A stretch of DNA of 64,000 nucleotides from contig JADKHN010000006.1 in NCBI GenBank assembly GCA_016721725.1, positions 496,001 through 560,000 on the forward strand. Direction: 5' to 3'. This stretch comes from Chitinophagaceae bacterium. Lineage in GTDB: Bacteria; Bacteroidota; Bacteroidia; Chitinophagales; Chitinophagaceae. The notes below the pieces were generated by a model. That model saw only the letters and a list, made by a program, of their open reading frames with translations. It searched no databases and had not been told where the DNA came from. Shown one piece after another: positions 8,316-18,960 of the stretch (within the stretch, counting starts at the first letter, position 1; each line of letters opens with the position of its first letter). A program made the translations under genes and the position numbers.

Positions 8316-11300
8316 ATGAGAAAATTTGCAATCCGTTTTACTGCGTTGCTGTTTTTCCTGTTCCCGTTCATTGCCAGTGCACAGATCACGGGTGTGGTCA
8401 TCGGCGACGATGACAATGCGCCGTTGAGAGATGTGACCGTTGCGATCAAGGGAACGAAGACGGCCACGAAAACCAACCAAGCGGGATTCTACTCGATCCA
8501 GGCCAAGAAAGGCGATGTGCTGGTATTCACGTTTGTGGATTATACCCGGCAGGAGATCACCGTGGCCAATGACATGAAGATCAATGTGAGACTGGTCCAG
8601 GCCCAGAAACAACTGGGAGAAGTGGTGGTCACCGCCTACGGGGTCAAGAAAAGCAAAAGAGAGTTGGGTTATACGGCCCAGGATGTGAAAGGTGAAGAGA
8701 TCTCCGGGGCTCAGCGAGAGAACTGGATCAATGCCCTCTCGGGCCGTGTCGCGGGTGCCAATATCACCCCCACTTCCGGAACACCGGGCGCTTCCACTTC
8801 TATTGTCTTGCGCGGCGCCGTTTCCATCGGTAACAGCAACAGTCCTCTCTTCGTGGTAGACGGAGTGCCTTATGATAACCAGACCATGAACCAGGAGAAC
8901 CTGGCATCGGCATCCAATGCCTCTTCGGTCACCTTCGCCAACCGGAACTCGGATTATGGAAACCGGGCCATGGACCTCAACTCGGACGATATTGAAAGTG
9001 TCACCATCCTGAAAGGTCCCGAGGCCACTGCCCTTTATGGCTCAGATGGCGCCTCCGGTGCCATCGTGATCACGACCAAGAAAGGTAAGGCCGGAAAAGC
9101 CACGGTTCGTTACGGAAATTCATTCCGCTGGGAGAAAGTCTACCGATTCCCGGAGATCCAGACCACTTATGGACGCGGATCCGCGGGTATCTCTGATCCC
9201 AATGCCGTGGTGAACCCCTTCGCCAGTGGAAACGTCTATGCCTATTTCGGTCCGCAGTATAAGGCCGGAACCCAACTGTATGACAATATTCACAATTTCT
9301 TCCGTACCGGATTTTCGCAGAAACATACGATCGATGTGGACGGAGGTAATGAAGTGACTACCTATAGACTATCCGGAAGTTATTTCGACCAGAAAGGGAT
9401 CATACCCAATACCGGTTTCGAAAGGATCACCCTCGGCATCAACGGAAGCGCGAAGATCTCCAAAAAGATCAGCCTCACATCCGGGATCACCTATTCCAGT
9501 TCCACCACCGACAAAGCTTCCAAAGGAGCCGGCGGTTACCTGCTGAACCTGCTCAATTACCCGAGCGACCTGGATGTACGTGACTACCAGAATGCCGACG
9601 GTACCCGCAAATTATACCGTTCCAATTCAACCGCGCTCAACGCCGAATTCGACAACCCCTTCTGGGATGTATATAAGAACACCTCGCAGGACAAGACCAA
9701 TCGTCTCTCCGTCACCCTCACCCTCAGCGCCGATCCGTTCAAATGGCTGAACCTGAGCAATACGACGGGATTGGATGTCTACAGCCAGACCGGTGATTTT
9801 CTCATGCACCCGCAAAGCCGTTTCGGTTTCGCCGTGAACGGATTCTATACTTTGTATGAGCAGAACACCAAGAACCTGAGCAATGTGTTCAAAGTGACGG
9901 GTAAGAAGAAGATCGGCAAGTTCTCCAATACCCTGACCGTTGGTTTCGCCAATGATGATAACAAGACCCGGATCGAGGCGCAAAGGGGCGAACGCTTCTT
10001 TGAACCCAATTTCAAATCCATCAATAACACCGACCCCTTAAGCCTTTTCGCAAAGACCACGGTGCTGAATACCCGTAAAGTGAGGTTCTTCGGAAACTAC
10101 TCGCTCGGCTTCGACAACCTGGTCTATGCTTCCGTACCGGAAGCCGGGAAGGAACCAGTACTTTCATGAGCCGTGAAGTGAACAAGGATCCTTTCTACAA
10201 TTTCGGTTCCGCTTCACTGAGTTTCATTTTCGGCGACCTTAAATTCTTCGACAAATACGATTGGTTCAGCTATGGCAAACTCAGGATCAGCTATGGTACC
10301 ACCGGTAAAGGACTGTACCAGCCTTACCTGATCGACCGGCTCTTTGCGCAGGCCACTTCCACTGGCGGCGGATATGCCAACGGCGTCTTTGGTAACAATT
10401 TCGACCTGGGCCCTGAGCGTACCGAGAATTTTGAATTCGGAGGCGAATTGAAGTTCCTTAAGAACCGTTTCAGCCTGGATATCACAAGATATTCCCTGAA
10501 AAGCAAGGGCCAGATCATTGCCAACCGGGTTAGCTATGGTACGGGCTATGTGCTCAAGTACCTGAACGGCGGTCTGGTTGAAAACAAAGGGATCGAAGCA
10601 GTCATCACCGCGAATGTGCTGAAAACAAAAAAACTCAACTGGGATGTGACGGTCAACTTCGACCGCAACCGCGGAAAGGTCATCGCCCTGCCTGCCGGTC
10701 TGCCCACCTATTACGACAGCGATACCTGGGTATTCGGTAACCTCCGCAGCCAGGTCTACCCGGGCGCTTCCATCAGCAACCTGGCCTCTACCCCCCGTTT
10801 TAAGGAATACAGCCGGACAGATCCTGATCAGTCCAACCAGTGGCCTGCCTTCTGTTAATGCAGCCGGCGATTTCGTAGCCGTAGGCGATCGTCAACCCGA
10901 TTTCAAGATCGGCCTCATCAATAGCTTCAGCTACCGTGATTTCACCCTGAGCTTCAACCTGGATTTCAGGAAAGGCGGTGATGTCTGGAACGGGAACGAG
11001 TACTTCCTCTACCTGACCGGCTTGAGCAAACGCACCCTGAACCGGGAAACCCCGGTGGTGATCAATGGGGTATTGAATGACGGATTGCAAAACACCACCA
11101 ACCCCACCCGCAATACCATCACCGTTTATCCCTATTACCGGAGTGATTACTTTACCACCGGTACGGTCTCTGAATCCGATTTCATCGAAACCGTCAATTG
11201 GATGAGGTTAAGGGATGCCACTTTATCCTATAATTTTCCGAAGACCCTTCTGAAAAGACAAAAGATCATCAGCAATGCCTCTGTTTTCGTTACGGGCACC

Positions 11301-11450
11301 GACCTGTTCATGATCACCAATTACAGTGGAGCTGACCCAAGCGTCAATACCAATACCGCCTTTTCCAGGGGATTCGGCGGATCGGGCATTGACTATGGAT
11401 CCATCTCTACGCCAAGGGGTATTAATGTAGGTTGTAAAGTACAGTTCTAA
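8316..11450 (+). CDS. SusC/RagA-family TonB-dependent outer-membrane receptor (two frameshifts)
   Basis: About 1,045 codons encode a SusC-type importer. A signal peptide (MRKFAIRFTALLFFLFPFIASAQ) is followed by a CarboxypepD_reg domain, the SusC signature LGEVVVTAYGVKKSKRELGY and a plug domain (SPLFVVDGVPYDN near residue 185; KGPEATALYGSDGASGAI near 230). The remainder is beta-barrel. The frame is lost near 10136 (GTACCGG, where GTAACCGG restores ASVTGSREGTST) and again near 10805 (one extra base before AGQILISPTSGLP). With both corrected the length is normal. It heads an operon with susD, DUF4397 and fasciclin genes, 22 bases apart from susD. It imports an unknown polymer fragment with its SusD partner. 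Confidence 0.9.
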
Positions 11451-11472
11451 CAAAAAACATAACATCACTGAT

Positions 11473-13140
11473 ATGAAAAAAAGTCTTTTATTAATCGGAA
11501 TGGCAGCCACCCTGGTACTGATGATCGCCACGGGCTGTAAAAAATATCTGGATATCAACAGCGATCCGGATACGCCGCAAAACCCGGACGCATCCTCCGT
11601 TTTCCCGGCCATGATCGGGGCCATACCCCGAGGATTACAATATGATTCTCGCTACTGCGCCAAATACGTTCAGAACTTTGGCGCCAACACCGCGGCCAAT
11701 GTGAACAATATGGACCGCCAGGGCTATAATGCCGGAAGCGATGTCAACGGCGATATCTGGCGCCAGTGTTATTTTGGTCTGGGTGCTAACCTGGATTACA
11801 TCATCAAAAGCGGTACCGAAAAAGCCCAATGGGATTATGTAGGTGCAGCACAGGTGTTGAAAGCGATGATGTTCCAGTATACTACCGACTACCATGGTGA
11901 GATCATCTTTACCGAAGCATTCAAGGAGAACCAGGCCTTCTTCAAGTACGACGACCAGGAAGTGATCTACGCCGGTATCGATTCGATCCTGCGACTCGCC
12001 ATCAATAACCTGAGCCGCAATGATGCCAGTCCAACCAGTACCCGTCTCGCAAAAGGAGATTATATCTATAGTGGCAATACGACACGCTGGATCAAATTCG
12101 CCTGGGGACTTTTAGCCCGGAATTACCATCGGTTCACCAATAAAGCCATTTATAATGCGGATTCCGTGATCGCTTTCTGTAACCGTTCCCTGGTGGACAT
12201 CAACGATGATTTCCTGATCCCCTTCGATGCCGCCAAGAACGATGATGCGAATTTCTTCGGTACCTACCGGGATAACTACACGCTCTTCAGGCAAAGTGAT
12301 TTCATCGTCCGCTTGCTGGATGGTACGATATTTACCGGTGTGGCGCCAACCTCTGCCAATGCCTATAACCGCGATCCCCGGATGAAACACCTGCTCACCT
12401 GCTCCCAGGACACAACGAACGGCAATGGCGGATTCAGGGGCGTGGCTCCTGCAACAGGAGACCCCAATTCCGGATCCACCACGGGCCCCAATGCCCTGAA
12501 ACGTATCCCGGTCTTATGGCTGGATAGTTTTTATGTGGGCAACCCTTCCGCATCGGTATTCAATCCGCTCTACAAGCATTATATTTTCGCCGACAGGGCT
12601 GTTTACCCGATCATGACCTCCAGCGAGATCCAGTTCATGAAAGCCGAAGCCGCTTTCCGCAAAGGCGATTTACCTACAGCCCATGCCGCCTATCTCAGCG
12701 GTATCGGACAGCATTTCGATTTCATCAACAGGGGAGCTTTCCCCCGTGGCAATGTCACACTGTATAATGGCAATCCCATCTCTACGGCTCAAAGGACCGC
12801 CTACCTGGCCAGTGCCAATATAAAACAAACACCGGCATCTCTAACCCTTACCGATATCATGTTACAGAAATACATCGCGCTTTGGGGCTGGGGTTGCTTT
12901 GAGACCTTCGTGGACATCAGGCGCTACCACTGGACCGACCTGGATCCCCTTACCGGGCAACAGGTGTACAAGACCATGGTATTCCCTTCTCCGTTCTTCG
13001 CGGATAACCTGAACAAACCGGTTTACCGGGTAAGGCCCAGGTTCAACAGCGAATACGTTTGGAACCGGGCTGAATTATTGCGCATCGGCGGTTTGAATCT
13101 TGATTACCATACTTACGAATGCTGGTTCAGTAAACCCTGA
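11473..13140 (+). CDS. SusD/RagB-family nutrient-binding outer-membrane lipoprotein
   Basis: A 555-residue surface lipoprotein that acts as the lid and substrate-binding partner of the SusC importer encoded 22 bases upstream. The lipobox is MIATGC with Cys22, followed by KKYLDINSDPDTP, typical of SusD N-termini. The TPR-like helical region includes ALIEAQVLKAMMFQYTTD-type sequence (AAQVLKAMMFQYTTDYHGEI near residue 122), and the C-terminal block PIMTSSEIQFMKAEAAFRKG is the conserved SusD core. It resembles the SusD-like-2 branch. The substrate cannot be told from sequence; no glycoside hydrolase gene accompanies the pair, which makes a peptide or small oligomer as likely as a glycan. Confidence 0.92.
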   Translation: MKKSLLLIGMAATLVLMIATGCKKYLDINSDPDTPQNPDASSVFPAMIGAIPRGLQYDSRYCAKYVQNFGANTAANVNNMDRQGYNAGSDVNGDIWRQCYFGLGANLDYIIKSGTEKAQWDYVGAAQVLKAMMFQYTTDYHGEIIFTEAFKENQAFFKYDDQEVIYAGIDSILRLAINNLSRNDASPTSTRLAKGDYIYSGNTTRWIKFAWGLLARNYHRFTNKAIYNADSVIAFCNRSLVDINDDFLIPFDAAKNDDANFFGTYRDNYTLFRQSDFIVRLLDGTIFTGVAPTSANAYNRDPRMKHLLTCSQDTTNGNGGFRGVAPATGDPNSGSTTGPNALKRIPVLWLDSFYVGNPSASVFNPLYKHYIFADRAVYPIMTSSEIQFMKAEAAFRKGDLPTAHAAYLSGIGQHFDFINRGAFPRGNVTLYNGNPISTAQRTAYLASANIKQTPASLTLTDIMLQKYIALWGWGCFETFVDIRRYHWTDLDPLTGQQVYKTMVFPSPFFADNLNKPVYRVRPRFNSEYVWNRAELLRIGGLNLDYHTYECWFSKP

Positions 13141-13166
13141 TCACTAAAACTTAATCTTCTTAAATT

Positions 13167-13946
13167 ATGAAACATAAAATAATCTTATCGGCAACTATTC
13201 TTACAGCCCTGATCTGGGTACTGGGCTGCAAGAAGAATTCCTTCAAAGTGACGGAAAGAACCAGCAGCGAGGGCTCGGCCCAGGTCAAGCTGGGTTATTT
13301 CTCCGCCTATTCGGTCTTGCCGAATACCATCCTGTACATCAACGACAAGCCGGTCAGCAATACACTGGTGGCTCCCATCGGTTTTCCCGGCGGCGGTTTC
13401 AATACTGGTGGTAGCAGCAATGGCGACTATCTCTGGGTAACCCCCGGGAGCAATAAGATACAGGGCTTCACGCCCATCCCCGGAACCGGTAACCTGATGA
13501 CCAAACTGTTTGAATTCACGCAGACCTTTGACGCGAATAGTTCATACACTTTTTACATCACGGATACGGCGGCCAACACCAAGGGGTTCAGTGTCCCGGA
13601 TAGCAAGACGGCCCCCGACAGTGGTTTTTGCCGGATCAAATTCGTCAACTGTATGCCCAACCTCGCGGCGCTCGACCTGTATAAAGGAGCCAACAATACC
13701 GTGGCCACCCTTTTCGCGGGCAATGTGGCTTACCAGAGTTATACCACCAATTTCGATGTAGCCCTGCCAACGGATTCTTTCTTTATCCGTCCGGCCGGCG
13801 CATTGATCACTACCGCCCCGATCGCCCGCAGGGCATTCGCGGCCAACCTGACCAATAAAAGGATCTATACCTTGCTGGCCAGGGGTTATAACGGTTCAAC
13901 GGCAACCAACCTGGCACCCAATTTATCAGTATTAGTAAACCAATAA
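13167..13946 (+). CDS. DUF4397 domain lipoprotein
   Basis: A 259-residue lipoprotein with signal peptide and lipobox WVLGC (Cys21). The body has the DUF4397 pattern: QVKLGYFSAYSVLPNTILYIND near the N-terminus and CRIKFVNCMPNLAALDLYKG near residue 158, two related beta-rich repeats. These domains are common beside SusCD pairs and are thought to bind at the cell surface, but no activity is established. It follows susD by 26 bases and precedes the fasciclin gene by 13, so it belongs to the same operon. Confidence 0.82.
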   Translation: MKHKIILSATILTALIWVLGCKKNSFKVTERTSSEGSAQVKLGYFSAYSVLPNTILYINDKPVSNTLVAPIGFPGGGFNTGGSSNGDYLWVTPGSNKIQGFTPIPGTGNLMTKLFEFTQTFDANSSYTFYITDTAANTKGFSVPDSKTAPDSGFCRIKFVNCMPNLAALDLYKGANNTVATLFAGNVAYQSYTTNFDVALPTDSFFIRPAGALITTAPIARRAFAANLTNKRIYTLLARGYNGSTATNLAPNLSVLVNQ

Positions 13947-13959
13947 AATATTCCGAATC

Positions 13960-14919
13960 ATGATCAAGACAATAAATGCATGGCTGAAAATCCCCCTGCT
14001 CTTCCTGTTTGCCGGGATCTTGTTGGTGCAATGCGATAAAAGCGACCCACCGGTCCAAAGAGACAGCATTGACGCTACTTTGGCGAAAAGCAGCGACCTG
14101 ACCATTTTCACCGCGGCCGTCAAACAGGCCAAGCTGGAGACCTTTACGAAAGGGCCCGGCCCCTTCACCATCCTGGCACCGACTGATGCGGCATTGACAG
14201 CTGCCGGGATCACCGCCAGCGCACTGCCGCTGATCGATTCCATTACGCTGACCGCCCTGGTTTTGAATCATTTTCAATCCAGCGCTGCGGGAACTTTTAC
14301 CGCCAGGACCAGCTTTGAGATCCCGGAAGGCCCCAATGGCCCGATGGCCTCCATCGCCGGATACACCACTTACAGTTACAAGGATAAAGTAGCCAATGCC
14401 ATTTACATTAACGGCGCCATGGTGTCTGAAAGAGATATCTATTGCAGCAACGGGATCATTCACAAGATCGACAAGGCGCTGAACGTTCCTAACCTGACCA
14501 TGCTGGCCACATTAACAGCCAGCAGCGATTATTCCCTGATGGTGGCGGCGATCACGAAGACCGGGCTGACGAGTACTTTTTCTCCTTCCACATCAGCTCC
14601 GTCAACCGTATTTGCCATTCCTAATTCAGTGATGTTCGCCAATGGCTACGATGCCTCTACCATCGCCGGACTCAGCGGTGCGGCCCTCACAACCCTGAGC
14701 AATATCCTGAAATACCATGTCGTGGCTTCGCGGAACTTTTCAAACGCCCTGAAAGCGGGGAACCTGAAAACCGTCTATGGCACCAATGTAGTGGTCAGCC
14801 GGAGTGGTGGTGTATATATCAAAGGAACCTCCAACCCTTCTCCTTTCCAGATCACCCCGACGGATTATGCAGCCAGTAACGGCGTGATACATGTCATCAC
14901 CGGGATGCTGAAACCCTGA
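13960..14919 (+). CDS. Lipoprotein with two fasciclin (FAS1) domains
   Basis: A 319-residue lipoprotein (lipobox LLVQC, Cys25). The first FAS1 domain spans about residues 42-170 (FTILAPTDAALTAAGI; SNGIIHKIDKALNVP) and the second about 175-319 (STVFAIPNSVMFANG; ASNGVIHVITGMLKP). The repeated S/ANGVIH element at the end of each domain is the FAS1 H2 box. FAS1 domains mediate adhesion or carbohydrate binding. As the last gene of the SusC-SusD-DUF4397 operon it is probably a surface-exposed accessory of that importer. A terminator-like hairpin follows at 14954-14982. Confidence 0.88.
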   Translation: MIKTINAWLKIPLLFLFAGILLVQCDKSDPPVQRDSIDATLAKSSDLTIFTAAVKQAKLETFTKGPGPFTILAPTDAALTAAGITASALPLIDSITLTALVLNHFQSSAAGTFTARTSFEIPEGPNGPMASIAGYTTYSYKDKVANAIYINGAMVSERDIYCSNGIIHKIDKALNVPNLTMLATLTASSDYSLMVAAITKTGLTSTFSPSTSAPSTVFAIPNSVMFANGYDASTIAGLSGAALTTLSNILKYHVVASRNFSNALKAGNLKTVYGTNVVVSRSGGVYIKGTSNPSPFQITPTDYAASNGVIHVITGMLKP

Positions 14920-14953
14920 TGAGACTCAGGCATGATCCTGAATATTATAGGAA

Positions 14954-14984
14954 AAGAAGGCGCTTGTTTCAGGTGCCTTCTTTC
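14954..14984 (+). terminator. Terminator after the SusCD operon
   Basis: AAGAAGGCGC (14954-14963) pairs with GTGCCTTCTT (14973-14982) around a 9-base loop. The U tract is short (TTTC), so strength is uncertain. Confidence 0.5.
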
Positions 14985-15013
14985 ATAAATACAAACCCTG
15001 ATCACCGTTCTAT

Positions 15014-17425
15014 ATGCGAAGATTCTTATTTACCCTAACCTTCCTTTTGCCAGGGCTTTTTGCAAATGCTCAACAGGAACTGGCTGAAAAAATGGTGGCG
15101 GCCCTGGATTCATTTTCCTACCTGAGGCCTCAGGAAAAGGCGTATATCCAAACCGACCGGGAATCCTATATGGCCGGGGAGACGATCTGGTTCAAGGCCT
15201 ATGCCCTGCTCAACGGAAAGTCCACCATACTCAGCAAGATCATCTATGCCGACCTGGTGGATGAATCGGGACGGGTGATCGAAAAGAACATGCTGGAATT
15301 GAAAGAGGGAACGGGAGACGGAAGCATCTCCCTGAAAAAGGAATTGCGTGATGGGAACTATGTACTGCGTTGTTACACGTTGTGGATGCTCAATTTCCCG
15401 GACTTCATTCCGGAAAAAAAGATCAGGATCTGGAATACCGTTACGGGCCCGAAAAAGAACGCCTCCCCTGCCGCCATACCTTCTTACCAGCTTCAATTCC
15501 TGCCGGAAGGCGGAAACCTGGTAGCCGGACTGAGCAGCCATGTCGCTTTCAAAGGGATCGCCCTGAACGGCAGTCCGCTGGATTTCACCGGAGAGATCCT
15601 GGACGAACAGAACAACCAGGTCGGTTCATTGGGCAAACCTCATTATGGCATGGGCAACTTTACGTTCACTCCCGCACCCGGGAAAAAATACCGTGCCGCG
15701 ATCATGCTTCCTTCCGGAGTTAAGAACCTGCTTGACCTGCCTGTTTCCTTACCCGAAGGGATCGTGCTGACCGTAGACAACAGTAACCCGGTGAAAACCT
15801 TCATCAAAGTGGAACGAAGTGAAAAGAACAAAGAAGCATATAACGAATTACTGATCGTCGCCCAGAAGGACTACCGGGTGGTTTACATGGGCAAACTCAA
15901 TATCGATGAAGGCCTTGACGCCGCGGCCATCAGCAAGAAGAACCTACCCCCCGGGATCATGGTGATCACGGTCCTGGACAAGAACGGTCGTCCGCTCGCC
16001 GAACGCCTGGTATTCGTAGCCAATCACCAGACCGGGAACCAACTGCTTGAGGGGAAATTGGTTGATATCGGTAAAAGAAAAAAGAACAGTATTCAACTGG
16101 ACGCGGCCGGCTATAACGGCCTGCAGGCGGCCGTTTCCGTGATCCGAGCAGATCAGGAAGAAATCGTCGACCGAAAAGGGATCCTGTCCTCCCTGCTCCT
16201 CAGTTCCGACCTGAGAGGGGAAGTCTTTGATCCGGGATATTATTTCCGGGACAAGGACCCGGCCCGTTTACAGGAACTGGACCTGGTGATGCGAACCCAG
16301 GGATGGAGACGCTATCGCACGGAAGATATCCTGGCGAACCGGTTTGATCCCTTGCATTATCCCTTTGAGACCAGCCTGCACATTTCCGGAAAGGTCTTGA
16401 ACAGCAATGGCAAGACCCCGTTGCAATCGGGCAAGATCGACCTGATCCTCAAAGGCGAGGATTCCACCCACATCATGTCTGAAGCCCGGACGGACCCGCA
16501 AGGCCGTTTTGTTGTGGACAAGATCGGATTCAAAAAACTGGCCACCGTGTATTACCAGGGCACCAATATCAACCGGTCGGAAGCCATCGTATCCGTTTCC
16601 ATTGATTCGGCATATTTTGACACTTTGCAAAGGGCCGGATTAATGACTGTTGTCCAACCGAAAGCAGGCATGCCGGACCCGTTCATACAACAACAACTGG
16701 AAAAGAAGAACCGGGCCGATAGCGGAAAAGGGAAACTGTTATCCGAAGTGGTGGTCAGGGGAAGAAAACAATCGGAAGCCGATTCACTGAATACGGTGTA
16801 TGCCACCGATATTTTTTTCAACAGCGACCAGACCCTGGTCCTGAACCACAATTTCAACTATAACGACATCTGGCAATACCTGCGCATGACCGTGCCGGGC
16901 ATTGCCATTAATCAAACCGACACAGGCATGCAGGTCAATTTCAGCCGGTATGAAGGCCTTGACCTTTTTTCAGAGAATACCACGAATAGCTCGGTACAAT
17001 TCTTCCTCAATGAAGTGGCGGTAAATATCAGTATCATCGATCTGCTCGATCCTTCGGATGTGGCCCTGGTGAAGATCTTCAAAGGAGCTACCGGTATCGC
17101 GCTGGGAGCTGACCGGGGAGCTATCGCCATTTATACCCAAAAGGGGAAAACGGGCCGTGACTGGCGTCAAAAAGGATTCGACTTCTTTCGCCGGGCGGGA
17201 TATACAGACAATCGCGAATTCTACCAGGTGGATTATTCGAAGATCAAACCGGAGACTGAATTGCCCGATATTCGTAAGACCTTATACTGGAACCCTTCCC
17301 TTCAATGGGTAAACGGGAAAGCCAGCATCGAATTCTATAACGATGATGGCGGTGCCCATTACAAAGTGATCGTTGAAGGCATTGATAAGGACGGCAAACT
17401 GTTGCAGGCAGAAAAGACCTGGTAA
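15014..17425 (+). CDS. Secreted MG2-like / TonB-plug protein without a barrel
   Basis: An 803-residue exported protein (signal peptide ending LFANAQ). Near residues 40-130 an MG2/macroglobulin-like domain reads YIQTDRESYMAGETIWFKAY. Several beta-sandwich segments follow, including a carboxypeptidase-regulatory-like domain near 480-525 (HISGKVLNSNGKTPLQSG). From about residue 575 comes a TonB receptor plug-like region (LSEVVVRGRK, then LRMTVPGIAINQ and VALVKIFKGATGIALGADRGAIAIYTQKG). The chain ends about 75 residues later, so there is no 22-strand barrel and it cannot be a complete receptor. Proteins of this layout are common in Bacteroidota but their role is unclear; a periplasmic or surface scaffold is possible. 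It follows the SusCD operon by about 95 bases. Confidence 0.75.
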   Translation: MRRFLFTLTFLLPGLFANAQQELAEKMVAALDSFSYLRPQEKAYIQTDRESYMAGETIWFKAYALLNGKSTILSKIIYADLVDESGRVIEKNMLELKEGTGDGSISLKKELRDGNYVLRCYTLWMLNFPDFIPEKKIRIWNTVTGPKKNASPAAIPSYQLQFLPEGGNLVAGLSSHVAFKGIALNGSPLDFTGEILDEQNNQVGSLGKPHYGMGNFTFTPAPGKKYRAAIMLPSGVKNLLDLPVSLPEGIVLTVDNSNPVKTFIKVERSEKNKEAYNELLIVAQKDYRVVYMGKLNIDEGLDAAAISKKNLPPGIMVITVLDKNGRPLAERLVFVANHQTGNQLLEGKLVDIGKRKKNSIQLDAAGYNGLQAAVSVIRADQEEIVDRKGILSSLLLSSDLRGEVFDPGYYFRDKDPARLQELDLVMRTQGWRRYRTEDILANRFDPLHYPFETSLHISGKVLNSNGKTPLQSGKIDLILKGEDSTHIMSEARTDPQGRFVVDKIGFKKLATVYYQGTNINRSEAIVSVSIDSAYFDTLQRAGLMTVVQPKAGMPDPFIQQQLEKKNRADSGKGKLLSEVVVRGRKQSEADSLNTVYATDIFFNSDQTLVLNHNFNYNDIWQYLRMTVPGIAINQTDTGMQVNFSRYEGLDLFSENTTNSSVQFFLNEVAVNISIIDLLDPSDVALVKIFKGATGIALGADRGAIAIYTQKGKTGRDWRQKGFDFFRRAGYTDNREFYQVDYSKIKPETELPDIRKTLYWNPSLQWVNGKASIEFYNDDGGAHYKVIVEGIDKDGKLLQAEKTW

Positions 17426-17437
17426 AAACAGGACAGT

Positions 17438-18925
17438 TTAACCGAAAAAGAGATAACATAATCCGATCGAAGCCAATATGCCCACCAGGTCGGCCAGCAG
17501 CATAGCGCCCACGGTATAGCGGGTATTCCGGACCGATACCGCGCCGAAATAAACCGCGATGACGTAAAAGGTGGTGTCGGAGGAACCCTGCAGGATGCAG
17601 GACAGCCGTCCGGCAAATGAATCGGCTCCGAAATTCTTCATCGTGTCCACCATCATGCCCCTGGCGCCTCCGCCACTGAAGGGTTTCACCAGCGCGGTAG
17701 GAATACCGTCAACGAAACGGGTGTCGGCCCCCATGGCGCTGAACAGATTCTTCATCCCGTCGAGGATGATATCGAAGACCCCGCTATTCCTCAGCATGCT
17801 GATGGCCACGAGCATCCCCACCAGGTAAGGAATGATGCGGACGGCCGTCTCGAAACCACCTTTTGCCCCATCGATAAAGGCATCGAAGACATCGATCTTC
17901 TTATAGACCGCTCCGGCTATGATGAGGAGGAAGATCAGCAGGATCAGACCGTTGCTCAGGATCCCGGAAAAAGACTGCACCCCGTCTGAATTCAATGAAC
18001 GGATATAGAGTACCATCCCGGCGATGACCGATGAGATACCGAGCACCCAGAGCATGATCACCGGGGTGAACACATTGATCTTTTGTTTGAATGAAACGAT
18101 GAACATGGCGGCCATGGTGGCGGCAAAGGTGGCGATCATACAAGGGACGAAGATGTCCGTTGGATTCGCCGCCTTTGTCGTTGCCCGAAGTGCGATGATG
18201 GCCACGGGAATGAGTGTCAGTCCGGAGGCATGCAGACAAAGGAACATGATCTGTGAGTTGGAGGCCCTGGATTTGTCGGGATTGATCTCCTGTAAACTTT
18301 CCATCGCCTTGATGCCAAAGGGAGTCGCGGCATTGTCGAGCCCGAGCAGGTTTGCGGAAAAATTCATCATCATATGGCCCATGGCCGGGTGCCCCTTGGG
18401 CAGGTCGGGAAAGATCCGGGAGAAAAACGGGCCGATGATCCGGGACAATAGCCGGATCCCTCCCGCTCTTTCGGCGATCCCCATAAAACCCATGAAAAGC
18501 GCCATGATGCCGATCAGTCCGAGGCAGATGTTCACCGCGGCCTTGCAGGTCTCAATGATGCCGTCGATGGGTTTCTGTAACCGGTTCAATACCTGCCGGT
18601 AGGTGAATACCCGGAGCGCCGGGAATGTAGACTTGAGGATGGCAACCGAATCAGCCTGGCTGTCCGGGGCGATCAGCGTATTGGCATCTTCCGGCTTATC
18701 CTTGCGTTTATAGGCAAAAGCATCCACTTTTTTGGCGAAGCTGTCCACACTCGCATAACCCGTTCCCTCCGGCGATCCGATGGCATAATAAGTATACACA
18801 TCATCCGATTTCCCGGTGACCATCCGGCTGAAAATATCCCGCTGCCCATCCACGACAAAACACTTGATCCCGGCGACCAGAATCGCGATGATGATGAAGG
18901 CGGACCAAATCCTGCTTAAAGCCAT
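17438..18925 (-). CDS. Fused SpmA/SpmB-type nucleoside-recognition (Gate) membrane protein
   Basis: A 495-residue inner-membrane protein joining two homologous Gate domains. The N-terminal half is like SpmA (LMGFMGIAERAGGIRLLSRIIGP near residue 145; GHPAMGHMMMNFSANLLGLDNAATPFG near 190) and the C-terminal half like SpmB (GGFETAVRIIPYLVGMLVAI near 375; KPFSGGGARGMM near 430; SSDTTFYVIAVYFG near 465). In spore formers the two are separate proteins; the fusion is usual in Bacteroidota, where the function is unknown and may be transport. An extra hydrophilic insert lies at residues 25-110. It converges on the MG2/plug gene, leaving only 12 bases between stops. Confidence 0.85.
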   Translation of the reverse strand: MALSRIWSAFIIIAILVAGIKCFVVDGQRDIFSRMVTGKSDDVYTYYAIGSPEGTGYASVDSFAKKVDAFAYKRKDKPEDANTLIAPDSQADSVAILKSTFPALRVFTYRQVLNRLQKPIDGIIETCKAAVNICLGLIGIMALFMGFMGIAERAGGIRLLSRIIGPFFSRIFPDLPKGHPAMGHMMMNFSANLLGLDNAATPFGIKAMESLQEINPDKSRASNSQIMFLCLHASGLTLIPVAIIALRATTKAANPTDIFVPCMIATFAATMAAMFIVSFKQKINVFTPVIMLWVLGISSVIAGMVLYIRSLNSDGVQSFSGILSNGLILLIFLLIIAGAVYKKIDVFDAFIDGAKGGFETAVRIIPYLVGMLVAISMLRNSGVFDIILDGMKNLFSAMGADTRFVDGIPTALVKPFSGGGARGMMVDTMKNFGADSFAGRLSCILQGSSDTTFYVIAVYFGAVSVRNTRYTVGAMLLADLVGILASIGLCYLFFG

Positions 18926-18960
18926 AGGTAGTTATAGGTTATAAGTATTAAGTATTAAGT

